A DNA stretch of 61,814 bases from NCBI RefSeq assembly GCF_001592225.1, contig NZ_BCWN01000022.1, positions 1 through 61,814 of the forward strand. Direction: 5' to 3'. Position numbers and translations under genes: made by a program. A model generated the notes under the pieces. That model searched no databases. It worked only from the letters and a program-made list of their open reading frames with translations, and had not been told where the DNA came from. This stretch comes from Castellaniella caeni NBRC 101664 (GTDB lineage Bacteria; Pseudomonadota; Gammaproteobacteria; Burkholderiales; Burkholderiaceae_B). Positions 36,911 through 46,347 of the stretch are shown here, one piece after another (position 1 is the stretch's first letter; each line of letters starts with the position of its first letter).

Positions 36911-38272
36911 ATGCGTTCCTTCAAGCAACGGCTGATGACCTTGCACGCCGATCATCGGCGCATTGCCCTGGGCGCCGCGCGCGTGGCGTTTTTCCTGCTG
37001 ATGGGCAAGGCCGTCGGCGCCTTCAAGGAAATGGCGGTGGCCTACCGCTACGGCATCAGCGACGTGGTGGACGCCTATCAGTTCACCCTGACGATGGCCA
37101 ACTGGCTGCCGGTCACCCTGGTGGGCTCGTGCTCCGTGGTGCTCATCCCGGCGCTGGTGCGCAGCCGCCAGGGGGATCGTGATCTGCACGGGCGCTTTCT
37201 GGGCGAGCTGCAGGCCTGGGCGATCGGCCTGGGGGTCGTCGTCGGCCTGTTGCTGGTGTCCGTCTGGCCCTGGGTGCTGCAGTGGGCGGGCCAGGGGCTG
37301 TCGGCCCCGGTGCAGGGCATGAGCCGACTGCTCATCCTGGGGTTTGCCCCGGCGGCGCTGTTCACCATCTCGACGGGACTGAGCGCGGCGCGCCTGCGCG
37401 CGCACGAGCGCCACATCAATACTTTGCTCGACAGCGTGCCCGCGCTCATGATCCTGGTCTGGGTGCTGCTGGCGCCGCCGGGGGCGGGCGTGATGCCGTT
37501 GCTGTGGGGCACGCTGCTGGGCTATGCCCTGCAGTCATTCTTGCAGCGACGCCTGGCGCAGCGCGCCGATGGCGTGCCGACGCGCCTGCGCTTGCGGCAT
37601 CAGTCGCCGCAGTGGTCCAGCCTGGCTGCGGCGGCGGGCATCATGCTGGTGGGCCAGCTGGCCATGAGCTTTGTCGGGCCCATCGACCAATACACGGCGG
37701 CCCGGCTGGGGCAAAACGCCAACGCCACGCTGGGCTACGCGGCCCGCCTGCTGTCGCTCATGATCGGCCTGGGCGCCGCCTCGGTGGGTCGCGCCGCGCT
37801 GCCGGTGCTGGCCGACATCCAGGGGCGCGGCGACGCCGCGCACGCGCGCGCCATGGCGCTGAAATGGTCGGCGGCGATGCTGGCCGTGGGCGCCGTGGTG
37901 GTCGTGCTGGGCTGGTGGCTGGCGCCCTGGATCGTCTCGCTGCTGTTCGAGCGCGGCGCCTTCACCGCCCAGAACACGTTGGCCGTGGCCGAAGTCTTGC
38001 GTTGGGGGCTGCTGCAGCTGCCGTTTTTCTTCGGCGTGCTGATTCTCGTGCAGTTGCTGGCCAGCCAGAACCGCTATGGCTGGATGGCCACGATTGCCGT
38101 CGTCAATTTTCTCGTCAAGGCCGGGATGAACGCCGTGCTGGCCCCGCGCATGGGCGTGGCCGGCATCATGCTGGCCACCAGCCTGATGTACGCCATGTCG
38201 TACACGGGCTATCTGCTGCTGGCCCTGCGCGTGCGGCCCGGCGGCCCGATTTCACAGAACGAAGCGCCATGA
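36911..38272 (+). CDS. MurJ/MviN-family flippase of the polysaccharide cluster
   Basis: Polytopic protein of 453 aa (about 12-14 TMs) with the MurJ-type opening KAVGAFKEMAVAYRYG and later FVGPIDQYTAARLGQNANAT. It is shorter than housekeeping MurJ (about 510 aa), and no cell-wall genes are near. Its place between sugar-nucleotide enzymes and glycosyltransferases implies export of the lipid-linked repeat unit, a job usually done by Wzx. The stop overlaps the next gene by ATGA. Confidence 0.82.
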   Translation: MRSFKQRLMTLHADHRRIALGAARVAFFLLMGKAVGAFKEMAVAYRYGISDVVDAYQFTLTMANWLPVTLVGSCSVVLIPALVRSRQGDRDLHGRFLGELQAWAIGLGVVVGLLLVSVWPWVLQWAGQGLSAPVQGMSRLLILGFAPAALFTISTGLSAARLRAHERHINTLLDSVPALMILVWVLLAPPGAGVMPLLWGTLLGYALQSFLQRRLAQRADGVPTRLRLRHQSPQWSSLAAAAGIMLVGQLAMSFVGPIDQYTAARLGQNANATLGYAARLLSLMIGLGAASVGRAALPVLADIQGRGDAAHARAMALKWSAAMLAVGAVVVVLGWWLAPWIVSLLFERGAFTAQNTLAVAEVLRWGLLQLPFFFGVLILVQLLASQNRYGWMATIAVVNFLVKAGMNAVLAPRMGVAGIMLATSLMYAMSYTGYLLLALRVRPGGPISQNEAP

Positions 38273-39396
38273 GCACCTCTCGACTCGACCTCATGATCGT
38301 CATCCATTCGCTGCGCGGGGGCGGGGCGGAGCGGGTGGCGGTCGATATGGCGGCCTACTGGCAGGCTCGCGGGTATCAGGTGGCCGTCGTCACCCAGACG
38401 GGCGCGGAGCAGGATGCCTATGCGCTGGCCGAGGGCGTGCAGCGCCACGCCCTCGGGCTGGCGGGCAACAGCACGGGGCCGCTGGGCGCTGTCTGGGGCA
38501 ATCTGCGCCGCTACTGGGGCCTGCGCCGCCTGGTGCGGCGGCTGCGCCCGCGCGTGGTGCTGGGGATGATGACGCGCGGCTCGGTGCTGGCCGTGCTGGC
38601 CGCGCGCGGGCGCGCCTGTCGCGTGGTCGCCACCGAGCACACCCATCCACCCATCCAGCGCCTGCCCGAACTCTGGCAGCGCCTGCGGCGGCGCACCTAC
38701 CCGCAGGCCGATGCCGTCGTGGCGCTCACCCAGGGCACGGCGCAGTGGCTCGACGCCCACCTGCCCGGCGTGCGGGCGCAGGTCATCCCCAATTCGGTGC
38801 GCTGGCCGCTGGAAGACGGCGCGCCCGTCATCGCGCCCGCGCCGAACCCGGGGCGCCATCGGCTGCTGGCCGTCGGGCGCCTGCATGCGGTCAAGGGCTT
38901 CGACTGCCTGCTGCGCGCCTTCGCGCAGCTGAGCCGCATCCATCCCGACTGGGATCTGACGATTCTGGGCGAGGGCGCCGAACGCGCCGCGCTGGAGGCG
39001 TTGCGCGACGAACTGGGCCTGCGCGACCGGGTGGCGCTGCCGGGCCGCGTGGGCAATATGGCCGCCTGGTACGCGGCGTCCGATCTGTACGTGCTGAGTT
39101 CGCAGGCCGAGGGCTTGTCCAACACCTTGCTCGAAGCCATGGCCAGCGGCCTGCCCTGCGTGGCCTTCGACTGCGAGACCGGGCCGCGCGAGATCATCCG
39201 CGACGGCATCGACGGCGTGCTGGTGCGTCCCGTGCAGGATGCCGACGCCCTGGCCCATCAACTGGCAAACCTGATGGCTGACCCCGCGCTGCGGACGCGC
39301 TATGCTGCCCGGGCGGTGGACGTGCGCGACCGCTTCAGCGCGGCGCGCATCATGGCGCTATGGGAGCAGGTCTTTCAGGGACGACGGGTGAATTGA
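38269..39396 (+). CDS. Glycosyltransferase family 4 (first of the cluster)
   Basis: Retaining GT-B transferase of 375 aa. The N-terminal domain opens with IHSLRGGGAERVAVDMAAYW (acceptor side), and the C-terminal donor domain carries LAVGRLHAVKGFD and the catalytic E-x7-E in AEGLSNTLLEAM. The ATG at 38269 overlaps the flippase stop; the long upstream open frame in this phase shadows the flippase gene. It ends on TGATG shared with the next gene. Confidence 0.9.
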   Translation: MSTSRLDLMIVIHSLRGGGAERVAVDMAAYWQARGYQVAVVTQTGAEQDAYALAEGVQRHALGLAGNSTGPLGAVWGNLRRYWGLRRLVRRLRPRVVLGMMTRGSVLAVLAARGRACRVVATEHTHPPIQRLPELWQRLRRRTYPQADAVVALTQGTAQWLDAHLPGVRAQVIPNSVRWPLEDGAPVIAPAPNPGRHRLLAVGRLHAVKGFDCLLRAFAQLSRIHPDWDLTILGEGAERAALEALRDELGLRDRVALPGRVGNMAAWYAASDLYVLSSQAEGLSNTLLEAMASGLPCVAFDCETGPREIIRDGIDGVLVRPVQDADALAHQLANLMADPALRTRYAARAVDVRDRFSAARIMALWEQVFQGRRVN

Positions 39397-40502
39397 TGCA
39401 TACGCTGTTTCTGGTCAGTTCCATGCACGGCGGCGGGGCCGAGCGGGTGGCCGCCACCCTGGCCAACGCCTGGGCGCGGCGCGGTGACCGCGTCACGCTG
39501 GTGTGCTGCTATTCCGGCCACGGCACCTGCCTGCAGCAGCTCGAACCAGGTGTCGAGCTGCTGTGGCTGGCCGATCGGCTGCGCGGGCCGCGCTGGTGGC
39601 GTCCGCTGGGCAAGATCCTGGCCTTGCGGGCGCTGGCTCGCGCGCTGCGCCCCGACCGCGTGCTGTCCTTTCTCACCAACGTCAACGTCACCACCTTGCT
39701 GGCCACCCGCGGCCTGGGGTTGCCCGTGGTGGTGGCCGAACGCACCGACCCCGCCCACAGCGTCAACCTCGAACCTGTGCTGCGCTGGGCGCGCCGCCGT
39801 CTGTACCCGTGGGCGCGGCGCGTGGTGGTGCAGACGCGGCAAAGCGTGCCACACCTGCGCCAGGTGGCGCCCGGCGTGCGCCGCCTGATGGCCATTCCCA
39901 ACCCCTTGCCCGATCATCTGCCGGGCGTGCGCGAGGTCGAACCGCCCGGGCCGCGCTACCGCCTGGCCGCGCTGGGGCGCTTCAACCCCATCAAGCAGTT
40001 CGACCGCCTGATCGAGGTGTTTGCTACGCTTGCCGAGCGTTGCCCCGCGTGGGATCTCGTCATCTGGGGCGATGGCGCCCAGCGCGCCGCCTGTCAACAG
40101 CGGGTCGAGGCGCTGGGCCTGTCCGGCCGCGTGCTGCTGCCGGGCTTCAGCGCCGACCCCTGGGCCGACCTGTACACGGCGCACGCCTTCGTGCTCAGTT
40201 CGCGCGTCGAGGGCTTTCCCAATGCCCTGCTCGAAGCCATGGCGCTGGGCCTGCCCTGCGTGGCCAACGATTGCCCGTCGGGGCCCCAAGAACTCACGCA
40301 GGCGGGCCGCTACGCCGAACTCGTCCCGTTTCAGGATGAAGCGGCGCTGGCGCAGGCCCTGCTGCGCGTCATGCGGCAAAGCCCGGATCAGCGCGTGGCC
40401 GCCGGGCACGCGGCGGCGGCCAGCGTGCGCGCCCGCTACGGTCTGGATGCGGTGCTGCGAGCCTGGGATACTGCCTGGGACGATGGCCCTGCATCGACAT
40501 GA
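39396..40502 (+). CDS. Glycosyltransferase family 4 (second of the cluster)
   Basis: GT-B transferase of 368 aa. It opens with LFLVSSMHGGGAERVAATLA and has RLAALGRFNPIKQFD plus E-x7-E in VEGFPNALLEAM. The ATG at 39396 shares its A with the previous TGA, indicating translational coupling; an upstream ATG at 39360 is less likely. It resembles the preceding transferase in layout, and both have the GGGAERV motif, suggesting an old duplication. Confidence 0.9.
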   Translation: MHTLFLVSSMHGGGAERVAATLANAWARRGDRVTLVCCYSGHGTCLQQLEPGVELLWLADRLRGPRWWRPLGKILALRALARALRPDRVLSFLTNVNVTTLLATRGLGLPVVVAERTDPAHSVNLEPVLRWARRRLYPWARRVVVQTRQSVPHLRQVAPGVRRLMAIPNPLPDHLPGVREVEPPGPRYRLAALGRFNPIKQFDRLIEVFATLAERCPAWDLVIWGDGAQRAACQQRVEALGLSGRVLLPGFSADPWADLYTAHAFVLSSRVEGFPNALLEAMALGLPCVANDCPSGPQELTQAGRYAELVPFQDEAALAQALLRVMRQSPDQRVAAGHAAAASVRARYGLDAVLRAWDTAWDDGPAST

Positions 40503-40566
40503 ACTTTCAATACTGGACAGACCCGGGGCGCGGGTGGCCCGCCGCCGGGGCATCACAGGACACGCC

Positions 40567-43137
40567 ATGAGCGATATGGAACACGAGAACCCTTTGCCCG
40601 CACCGGACGCCGGCCAGCCGCCGCGCGCGGCCGCCCAGGGGGCGGGCGCTGCGTTGCCCGACGCGGCCGACGAGTCCGCCGCGCAGCCGCCCTTGCGGGT
40701 CGTGCACGTCATCTCCGGCCTGCTGCATGGCGGGGCGGAAACCGTGCTGCAGCGCCTGGTGACGGCCCCGGGCGGCACGGCGCGGCACACGGTGGTCTCC
40801 ATGACCACCGAAGGGGTGATCGGCGTCGCGCTGCGCGAGGCTGGGGTCGAGGTCGTCACGCTGGACATGCAGGGGGCCGTGGGTTCGCTGCGCGGCCTGT
40901 GGCAGCTGTATCGCCTGCTGCGGGCGCGCCGCCCGGACGTCGTCCAGACCTGGATGTATCACGCCGATCTCATCGGCGGTCTGGTGGCGCGCCTGGCGGG
41001 CATCCGGGCGCTGGCCTGGGGCGTGCGCAATTCGGGCGTCAGCCTGGCCGAAAGCAGCCGCTCGTCGCGCGCCACGGCCTGGCTGTGTGCGCGGGTGTCG
41101 GGTTGGCTGCCAGGCGTGATTGTGGTTTGCGCGCGCAAGGCCGCTCAGGTACACCGCGCCTGGGGCTACCGGGCCGACCGCATGCTGGTCGTGCCCAACG
41201 GTTACGATTTTTCGCGCTGGCATCCGGACGCCGCCCAGCGCGAGGCCCTGCGCGCCCAGTGGGGCGTGTCCGACGATGCCGTCGTGCTGGGCTGCGTGGC
41301 CCGCTGGAACCCCCTGAAAGATCATGCCAACCTGCTGGCCGCCCTGGCGCTCAGCCTGCAGGCCGATGCGCGGCTGCGCTGCGTGCTCATCGGCCTGGGC
41401 ATGTCGTGCGACAACGCTGAACTGATCGCGCTGGCGCGCCAGTACGGCGTGCTCGATCAGCTGATCTTCCTGGGGCGCCGCGACGATGTCCCGGCGCTCA
41501 TGCGCGGGCTGGACGTGCACGTGCTCTCCAGCAAGGCCGAGGGCTTTCCCAACGTGGTCTGCGAGGCCATGGCCTCGGGCGCCGCGTGCGTGGTCACCGA
41601 CGTGGGCGATGCCGCCGATATCGTCGCCGACCATGGCTGGGTGGCCCCGGCCCAGAACCCGTCAGCCCTGTCGCAGGCCATCGGCCAGGCTGTGGCCGCC
41701 GTGCGCCAGCCCGACTGGCCCGCGCGCCGCGAGGCCGCGCGCGCCTCGGTGGCACAGCGCTACGGCTTGCAAACCATGGTCGAGCGCTATCAGACCGTCT
41801 GGGCGCGCCTGGCGGCGGATTCTCCCGCCGACGCCGGTGTGGCGGGCCGCCTGGGGCGCTGGCTGCGGGTGCAACGGGCCGCACGCGTTCAGCCGCCGGC
41901 CACGGGGACGGCGGTCGTGGGCGGCGAACAGGCCGGGGTTCATGCTGGCATGCAGGTCTCGGCGGCTTCGCGTGACGGCCAGGCCGTGCGCGCGAATCAG
42001 GCGCCCCGGCTGCTGTTTTTCATCACCAATCCGGCCTTCCTGGTGTCGCACCGCTTGCCGCTGGCGATCGCCGCGCGCGATGCGGGCTACGACGTACACG
42101 TGGCATCCATGGGCGGGCCCGCGGTGGCCCAGCTCGAAGCCCTGGGCCTGACGCACCACACGCTGCCTCTGTCGCGCACCAGCATGCGCCCCTGGACGGA
42201 GGCGCGCAGTTTCTGGGCCATCTGGCGCCTGTTGCGCCGCCTGCGGCCCGCCGTGGTGCACGCGGTTACCCTTAAATCGGTGCTCTATGGCGGCATCGCC
42301 TGCCGCCTGGCACGCGTGCCCGCCTACGTGGTGGCCATTTCCGGCCTGGGCTACGTCTTCATCCAGAGCCGCGACCTCAAGCGGCGGGTCTTGCGCCGCC
42401 TGGCGCTGGTGCTGTACCGCCTGGCGCTGGGCCACGCGCGCTGCCGCGTCATTTTCCAGAACCCCTCCGATCGCGACATGCTGATGCGGGCGGGCGCCGT
42501 GCGCCCCGGCCAGGTGGTGATGATCCGCGGTTCGGGTGTCGATCTCGATCAGTTCTCGCCCCGGCCTCTGCCCGACGGGCCTGTCGTGGTGGCGATGGCC
42601 GCACGGCTGCTGCGCGACAAGGGCGTGGAAGAATTCGTCGCAGCGGCCCGCCTGTCGGCGGCCCGGGGCGGGGGCGTGATCTGGCGGCTGGCGGGCAGCC
42701 CCGACCTCGAAAACCCGGCCTCGGTGCAAGACGCCCAGCTGCAGGCCTGGCAGCGCGAGGGGGTGATCGACTACGTGGGCGAATGCCACGACGTGGCGGC
42801 CTTTTATGCCGGCGCCCACATCGTCACCCTGCCGTCGTACCGCGAGGGCCTGCCAAAGTCACTGATCGAGGCGGCGGCCTGCGGGCGCCCGGTGGTCACC
42901 ACCGACGTGCCGGGCTGCCGCGACGTCATCGAGCCGGGCGTCAGCGGCTTGCTGGTGCCCGCCCGCGATGCCCAGGCGCTGGCCGATGCCGTGGCCCGCC
43001 TGGCCGCCGACGCCGATCTGCGCACCCGCATGGGGGCCGCGGGCCGCGCCCTGGCCGAGCGGGACTTTGGCCTGCAGGGCGTGGTGCAGGCGCACCTGGC
43101 GGTGTACGACGAGCTGTCAGGCAAGCACCCCCTGTGA
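40567..43137 (+). CDS. Two-domain (tandem) glycosyltransferase family 4 protein
   Basis: Protein of 856 aa containing two complete GT-B units. A Pro/Ala-rich leader (1-42) precedes unit 1 (about 43-420: VVHVISGLLHGGAETVLQRL, VARWNPLKDH, E-x7-E in AEGFPNVVCEAM). A linker of about 60 residues leads to unit 2 (about 480-850: LLFFITNPAFLVSHRLPLA, VAMAARLLRDKGVEEF, E-x7-E in REGLPKSLIEAA). Both catalytic motifs are intact, so two sugars may be added by one polypeptide. AGGA lies 6 nt before the ATG at 40567. Unit 2 resembles PglA/WbpN-type transferases. Confidence 0.87.
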   Translation: MSDMEHENPLPAPDAGQPPRAAAQGAGAALPDAADESAAQPPLRVVHVISGLLHGGAETVLQRLVTAPGGTARHTVVSMTTEGVIGVALREAGVEVVTLDMQGAVGSLRGLWQLYRLLRARRPDVVQTWMYHADLIGGLVARLAGIRALAWGVRNSGVSLAESSRSSRATAWLCARVSGWLPGVIVVCARKAAQVHRAWGYRADRMLVVPNGYDFSRWHPDAAQREALRAQWGVSDDAVVLGCVARWNPLKDHANLLAALALSLQADARLRCVLIGLGMSCDNAELIALARQYGVLDQLIFLGRRDDVPALMRGLDVHVLSSKAEGFPNVVCEAMASGAACVVTDVGDAADIVADHGWVAPAQNPSALSQAIGQAVAAVRQPDWPARREAARASVAQRYGLQTMVERYQTVWARLAADSPADAGVAGRLGRWLRVQRAARVQPPATGTAVVGGEQAGVHAGMQVSAASRDGQAVRANQAPRLLFFITNPAFLVSHRLPLAIAARDAGYDVHVASMGGPAVAQLEALGLTHHTLPLSRTSMRPWTEARSFWAIWRLLRRLRPAVVHAVTLKSVLYGGIACRLARVPAYVVAISGLGYVFIQSRDLKRRVLRRLALVLYRLALGHARCRVIFQNPSDRDMLMRAGAVRPGQVVMIRGSGVDLDQFSPRPLPDGPVVVAMAARLLRDKGVEEFVAAARLSAARGGGVIWRLAGSPDLENPASVQDAQLQAWQREGVIDYVGECHDVAAFYAGAHIVTLPSYREGLPKSLIEAAACGRPVVTTDVPGCRDVIEPGVSGLLVPARDAQALADAVARLAADADLRTRMGAAGRALAERDFGLQGVVQAHLAVYDELSGKHPL

Positions 43138-43164
43138 TCAGGCGTATTTGAGTCGCGTGCCGGT

Positions 43165-43187
43165 CGGGCAGCGCCGGGCGCTGCCCG
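43165..43187. terminator. Hairpin between convergent genes
   Basis: CGGGCAGCG and CGCTGCCCG form a perfect 9-bp stem with a 5-nt loop, midway between the tandem glycosyltransferase and the convergent phosphomutase gene. There is no immediate T-run, so termination is only likely from position. Confidence 0.45.
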
Positions 43188-43221
43188 AAGTGGCTACGCT
43201 GTTTTTGCGCTGGCCGCTGTT

Positions 43222-44607
43222 TTAAAACGGCAAGGCGCACCCAGGCAGCAAGGCCAGGATGGCCGCGCGAAATTCGCCCTGGATGCGCGCCAGGGCCTCG
43301 GGTGTGTCGCCCTCGAAGCGCAGCACCACCACCGGGGTGGTGTTGGATGCCCGGGCCAGGCCAAAGCCGTCGGCGTATTCGGCGCGGATGCCGTCGATCG
43401 TCACGCGCCTGATCGCCGTGGGAAACTGCCCCTGGCTTTGCAGCTGCCGCACGAAGGGGTGCGGCTCGCCCTCGCGCATGGCGAGTTTGAGTTCGGGGGT
43501 GGAGATGCCCTGCGGCAGGGCTTCGAGCACCCGGCCGGGGTTGGTGCTGCGCGACAGGATTTCGAGCAGGCGGGCGCCGGCGTACAGGCCGTCATCAAAA
43601 CCGTACCAGCGTTCTTTGAAGAACAAGTGGCCGCTCATTTCGCCTGCCAGCGGCGCACCGGTTTCAGCCAGACGCGCCTTGATGAGCGAGTGCCCGGTCT
43701 GCCACATTTCGGGCACGCCGCCCGCGTCGCGGATGGCCTGCCCCAGGTGGCGGCTGCATTTCACGTCGTAGATGATGGACGCGCCCGGTTCGCGCGAGAG
43801 CACGTCGCGCGCGAAGAGAATCATTTGCCGGTCGGGCCAGATGATCTGCCCGGATTTGCTCACCACGCCCAGCCGGTCGGCGTCGCCGTCGAAGGCCAGG
43901 CCCACTTCGCAGTCGCTGTCGCGCAGGTGGCCGATGAGGTCTTGCAGGTTTTGCGGTTCGGCCGGGTCGGGGTGGTGGTTGGGAAAGCGCCCGTCCACCG
44001 TGCAGAAGAGCTCGTCCACCTGGCAGCCCAGCGCGCGAAACAGCCGCCCCGCCGCCACGGCGCCCACGCCGTTGCCGCAGTCGATGGCGATGCGCATGGG
44101 GCGCGCGAGCCTGACGTGATCGGCAATGGTGCGCACGTAGGTATCGACCAGGTCTTGCGCAGTGCGGCTGCCCGGCTCGGTGCCCTGGGGCGCGGCGATG
44201 TTGGCCATGGCGGCGCGCAGCGCCTGGATGTCGTCGCCGTGCAGGGTACGCCCGCCCATCATCAGCTTGAAGCCGTTGTAGTCAGGCGGGTTGTGGCTGC
44301 CCGTGATGGCCACGCCCGAACCGCTGCCGCCTACGTGCGCGGCAAAGTACACCAGCGGGGTGTGGACGAGACCGAGGTCGGTGGTGTCGATGCCGCCCGC
44401 GTGCAGGCCGTCTTGCAGGGCGTCGGACAGCGCGGGGCTGCTCAGGCGCCCGTCGTGGCCGACCACCAGGGTGCGGATGCCTTCGTGACGCGCCATGGCC
44501 GCCAGGGCCAGCCCCAGGCGCCGTGCAAACGCGGCGTTGAGCTGGCCGGGCACGGTGCCCCGGATGTCGTAGGCTTTGAAGACGGCGGCGGGCAGGGAAT
44601 CGGTCAC
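43222..44607 (-). CDS. Phosphomannomutase/phosphoglucomutase
   Basis: Alpha-D-phosphohexomutase of the AlgC type, 461 aa from the GTG at 44607, which gives the family's usual length and start (AVFKAYDIRG); an open frame to 44718 adds an unrelated leader. The active-site phosphoserine loop is VAITGSHNPPDYNG, the metal loop DGDADRLG, the sugar-binding loop GEMSGH. It converts mannose- or glucose-6-phosphate to the 1-phosphate for sugar-nucleotide synthesis, which suits the adjacent polysaccharide cluster although it lies on the opposite strand. Confidence 0.9.
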   Translation of the reverse strand: MTDSLPAAVFKAYDIRGTVPGQLNAAFARRLGLALAAMARHEGIRTLVVGHDGRLSSPALSDALQDGLHAGGIDTTDLGLVHTPLVYFAAHVGGSGSGVAITGSHNPPDYNGFKLMMGGRTLHGDDIQALRAAMANIAAPQGTEPGSRTAQDLVDTYVRTIADHVRLARPMRIAIDCGNGVGAVAAGRLFRALGCQVDELFCTVDGRFPNHHPDPAEPQNLQDLIGHLRDSDCEVGLAFDGDADRLGVVSKSGQIIWPDRQMILFARDVLSREPGASIIYDVKCSRHLGQAIRDAGGVPEMWQTGHSLIKARLAETGAPLAGEMSGHLFFKERWYGFDDGLYAGARLLEILSRSTNPGRVLEALPQGISTPELKLAMREGEPHPFVRQLQSQGQFPTAIRRVTIDGIRAEYADGFGLARASNTTPVVVLRFEGDTPEALARIQGEFRAAILALLPGCALPF

Positions 44608-44773
44608 GGCAGATCTCGCATGGGAAACGGTAATGGAAGCAGGGCGCGCATCGGGGGCCGTGCAGCGGCGTTTTCCTTGCGTGAAGACGCCAAGCACGCC
44701 ACCGGGACGCAGCGTCAATTATCGCCCATATACAATGAATCCCTCTTCGCACAGGACATAGGGTTTTCTCGTC

Positions 44774-46192
44774 ATGGATCATCTGAAAGCATTGCGGGCG
44801 ATGGTGGGTGAGTCGCAGGTTCTGGCCGGGGCCGACGCGCAGCCCTACGCCGTCGATTGGCGCGAACGCTATCGCGGCCAGGCCCTGGCCGTGGTGCGCC
44901 CCGCTGCCACCGACGAGGTGGCCGCCGTCGTACGCTACTGCGCGCAGCACGGGGTGCCGGTGATTCCCCAGGGCGGCAACACTGGCCTGTGCGGCGGCGC
45001 CACGCCTGACGATAGCGGCACGGCGGTGATCCTGTCGCTGCAGCGCCTCAACCGCGTGCGTGGCATCGACACCGACAACGACACCATGGACGTCGAGGCG
45101 GGCTGCGTTCTGCAGGCCGTGCAGCAGGCCGCGCGCGACGCCGGGCGGCTGTTTCCCCTGAGCCTGGCCGCCGAGGGCAGCTGCACGATCGGCGGCAACC
45201 TGGCCACCAATGCCGGGGGCACGCAGGTGCTGCGCTACGGCAATATGCGCGAGCTCACCCTGGGGCTGGAAGTAGTCACCGCGCAAGGCGACATCTGGCA
45301 CGGCCTGCGCGGCCTGCGCAAAGACAATACCGGCTACGATCTGCGCGACCTCTTCATTGGCAGCGAAGGCACGCTGGGCGTCATCACCGCCGCCACGCTC
45401 AAGCTGCACCCGCTGCCCGTGGCGCGCTGCACGGCGCTGCTGGCCTTCGATTCCATCGAGTCCGCCATCGCCATGCTGGGGCGCGCGCGCGCGGGCATGG
45501 GGGCGTCGCTGACCGGCTTCGAGCTCATGGCGGGCAGCTGCCTCAAAGACGTCGTGCGGTGTTTTCCGCAGCAGCGCCTGCCCTTCGAGGGCCCCTCGGC
45601 CGATCTGCCCTGGTACGCCGTGCTCGAGCTCTCCGACAGCGAATCCGAGGCCCATGCGCGCGAGCGCTTCGAGGTCGTGGTGGGCGAAGCCATCGAGGCG
45701 GGCATCGTGCTCGACGCCGTGATCGCCGAATCGGTGGCGCAAAGCCACGCCCTGTGGCACCTGCGTGAAAGCATCCCGCTGGCCGAAAAACAGACGGGCA
45801 AGAGCATCAAGCACGATGTCTCGATCCCCGTTTCGCGGATGGCCGAGTTCGTGCTGGGCACCAACGCCGCCCTGCAGGCCGCTTTTCCGGGCATCCGCCA
45901 CGTCATCTTCGGCCATCTGGGCGACGGCAACCTGCACTACAACGTCGCGCGCGGCCCCGAGTGGGCCGAAGGCCAGCTGCTGGCCTGCCAGGATCAGGTC
46001 TATGCCCTGGTGCACGACCGGGTCAACGCGGTGGGCGGCTCGATCAGCGCCGAACACGGTGTGGGCCAGCTCAAGCGCGACGCCCTGCCACGCTACAAAG
46101 ACCCGGTCGAGATGGCCATGATGCATCGCATCAAGGCGGCGCTCGACCCCCAGGGCATCATGAACCCGGGCAAGGTCTTAGTGGCGGATTGA
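44774..46192 (+). CDS. FAD-linked oxidoreductase of the D-2-hydroxyacid dehydrogenase family (GlcD-like)
   Basis: Flavoprotein of 472 aa with an N-terminal PCMH-type FAD domain (PQGGNTGLCGGATP near residue 65, then SCTIGGNLATNAGG and the FIGSEGTLGVIT strand) and a C-terminal FAD-oxidase_C domain with FGHLGDGNLHYN and the final SAEHGVGQLKRD and MNPGKVL. This pattern covers D-2-hydroxyglutarate and D-lactate dehydrogenases; the short range of motifs seen cannot choose between them. It is monocistronic and divergent from the phosphomutase. Confidence 0.88.
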   Translation: MDHLKALRAMVGESQVLAGADAQPYAVDWRERYRGQALAVVRPAATDEVAAVVRYCAQHGVPVIPQGGNTGLCGGATPDDSGTAVILSLQRLNRVRGIDTDNDTMDVEAGCVLQAVQQAARDAGRLFPLSLAAEGSCTIGGNLATNAGGTQVLRYGNMRELTLGLEVVTAQGDIWHGLRGLRKDNTGYDLRDLFIGSEGTLGVITAATLKLHPLPVARCTALLAFDSIESAIAMLGRARAGMGASLTGFELMAGSCLKDVVRCFPQQRLPFEGPSADLPWYAVLELSDSESEAHARERFEVVVGEAIEAGIVLDAVIAESVAQSHALWHLRESIPLAEKQTGKSIKHDVSIPVSRMAEFVLGTNAALQAAFPGIRHVIFGHLGDGNLHYNVARGPEWAEGQLLACQDQVYALVHDRVNAVGGSISAEHGVGQLKRDALPRYKDPVEMAMMHRIKAALDPQGIMNPGKVLVAD

Positions 46193-46347
46193 TCTGATGC
46201 CACCGCACGGCGTCGCGTCTCGTCCGTGGCCGATGCCTGCCGCCTGGTGCGCGCCCCGATAGAGGGGGGCGGCGGGCGGGGCGCGTCGGCACCTTCGAGG
46301 CTCACGGGTTATCATGGCGCCATTTTCCCCCTCTCGGAGATTGAATC

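Noticed and set aside
33287-37414. A 1375-codon open frame antisense to the polysaccharide genes
   Set aside because: Its translation is low-complexity (His, Gln, Gly, Arg rich), has no domain, and mirrors several well-supported sense genes. It results from codon bias in high-GC DNA.
37282-38268. Upstream extension of the first glycosyltransferase to 704 aa
   Set aside because: It covers the flippase gene in another frame and lacks any motif.
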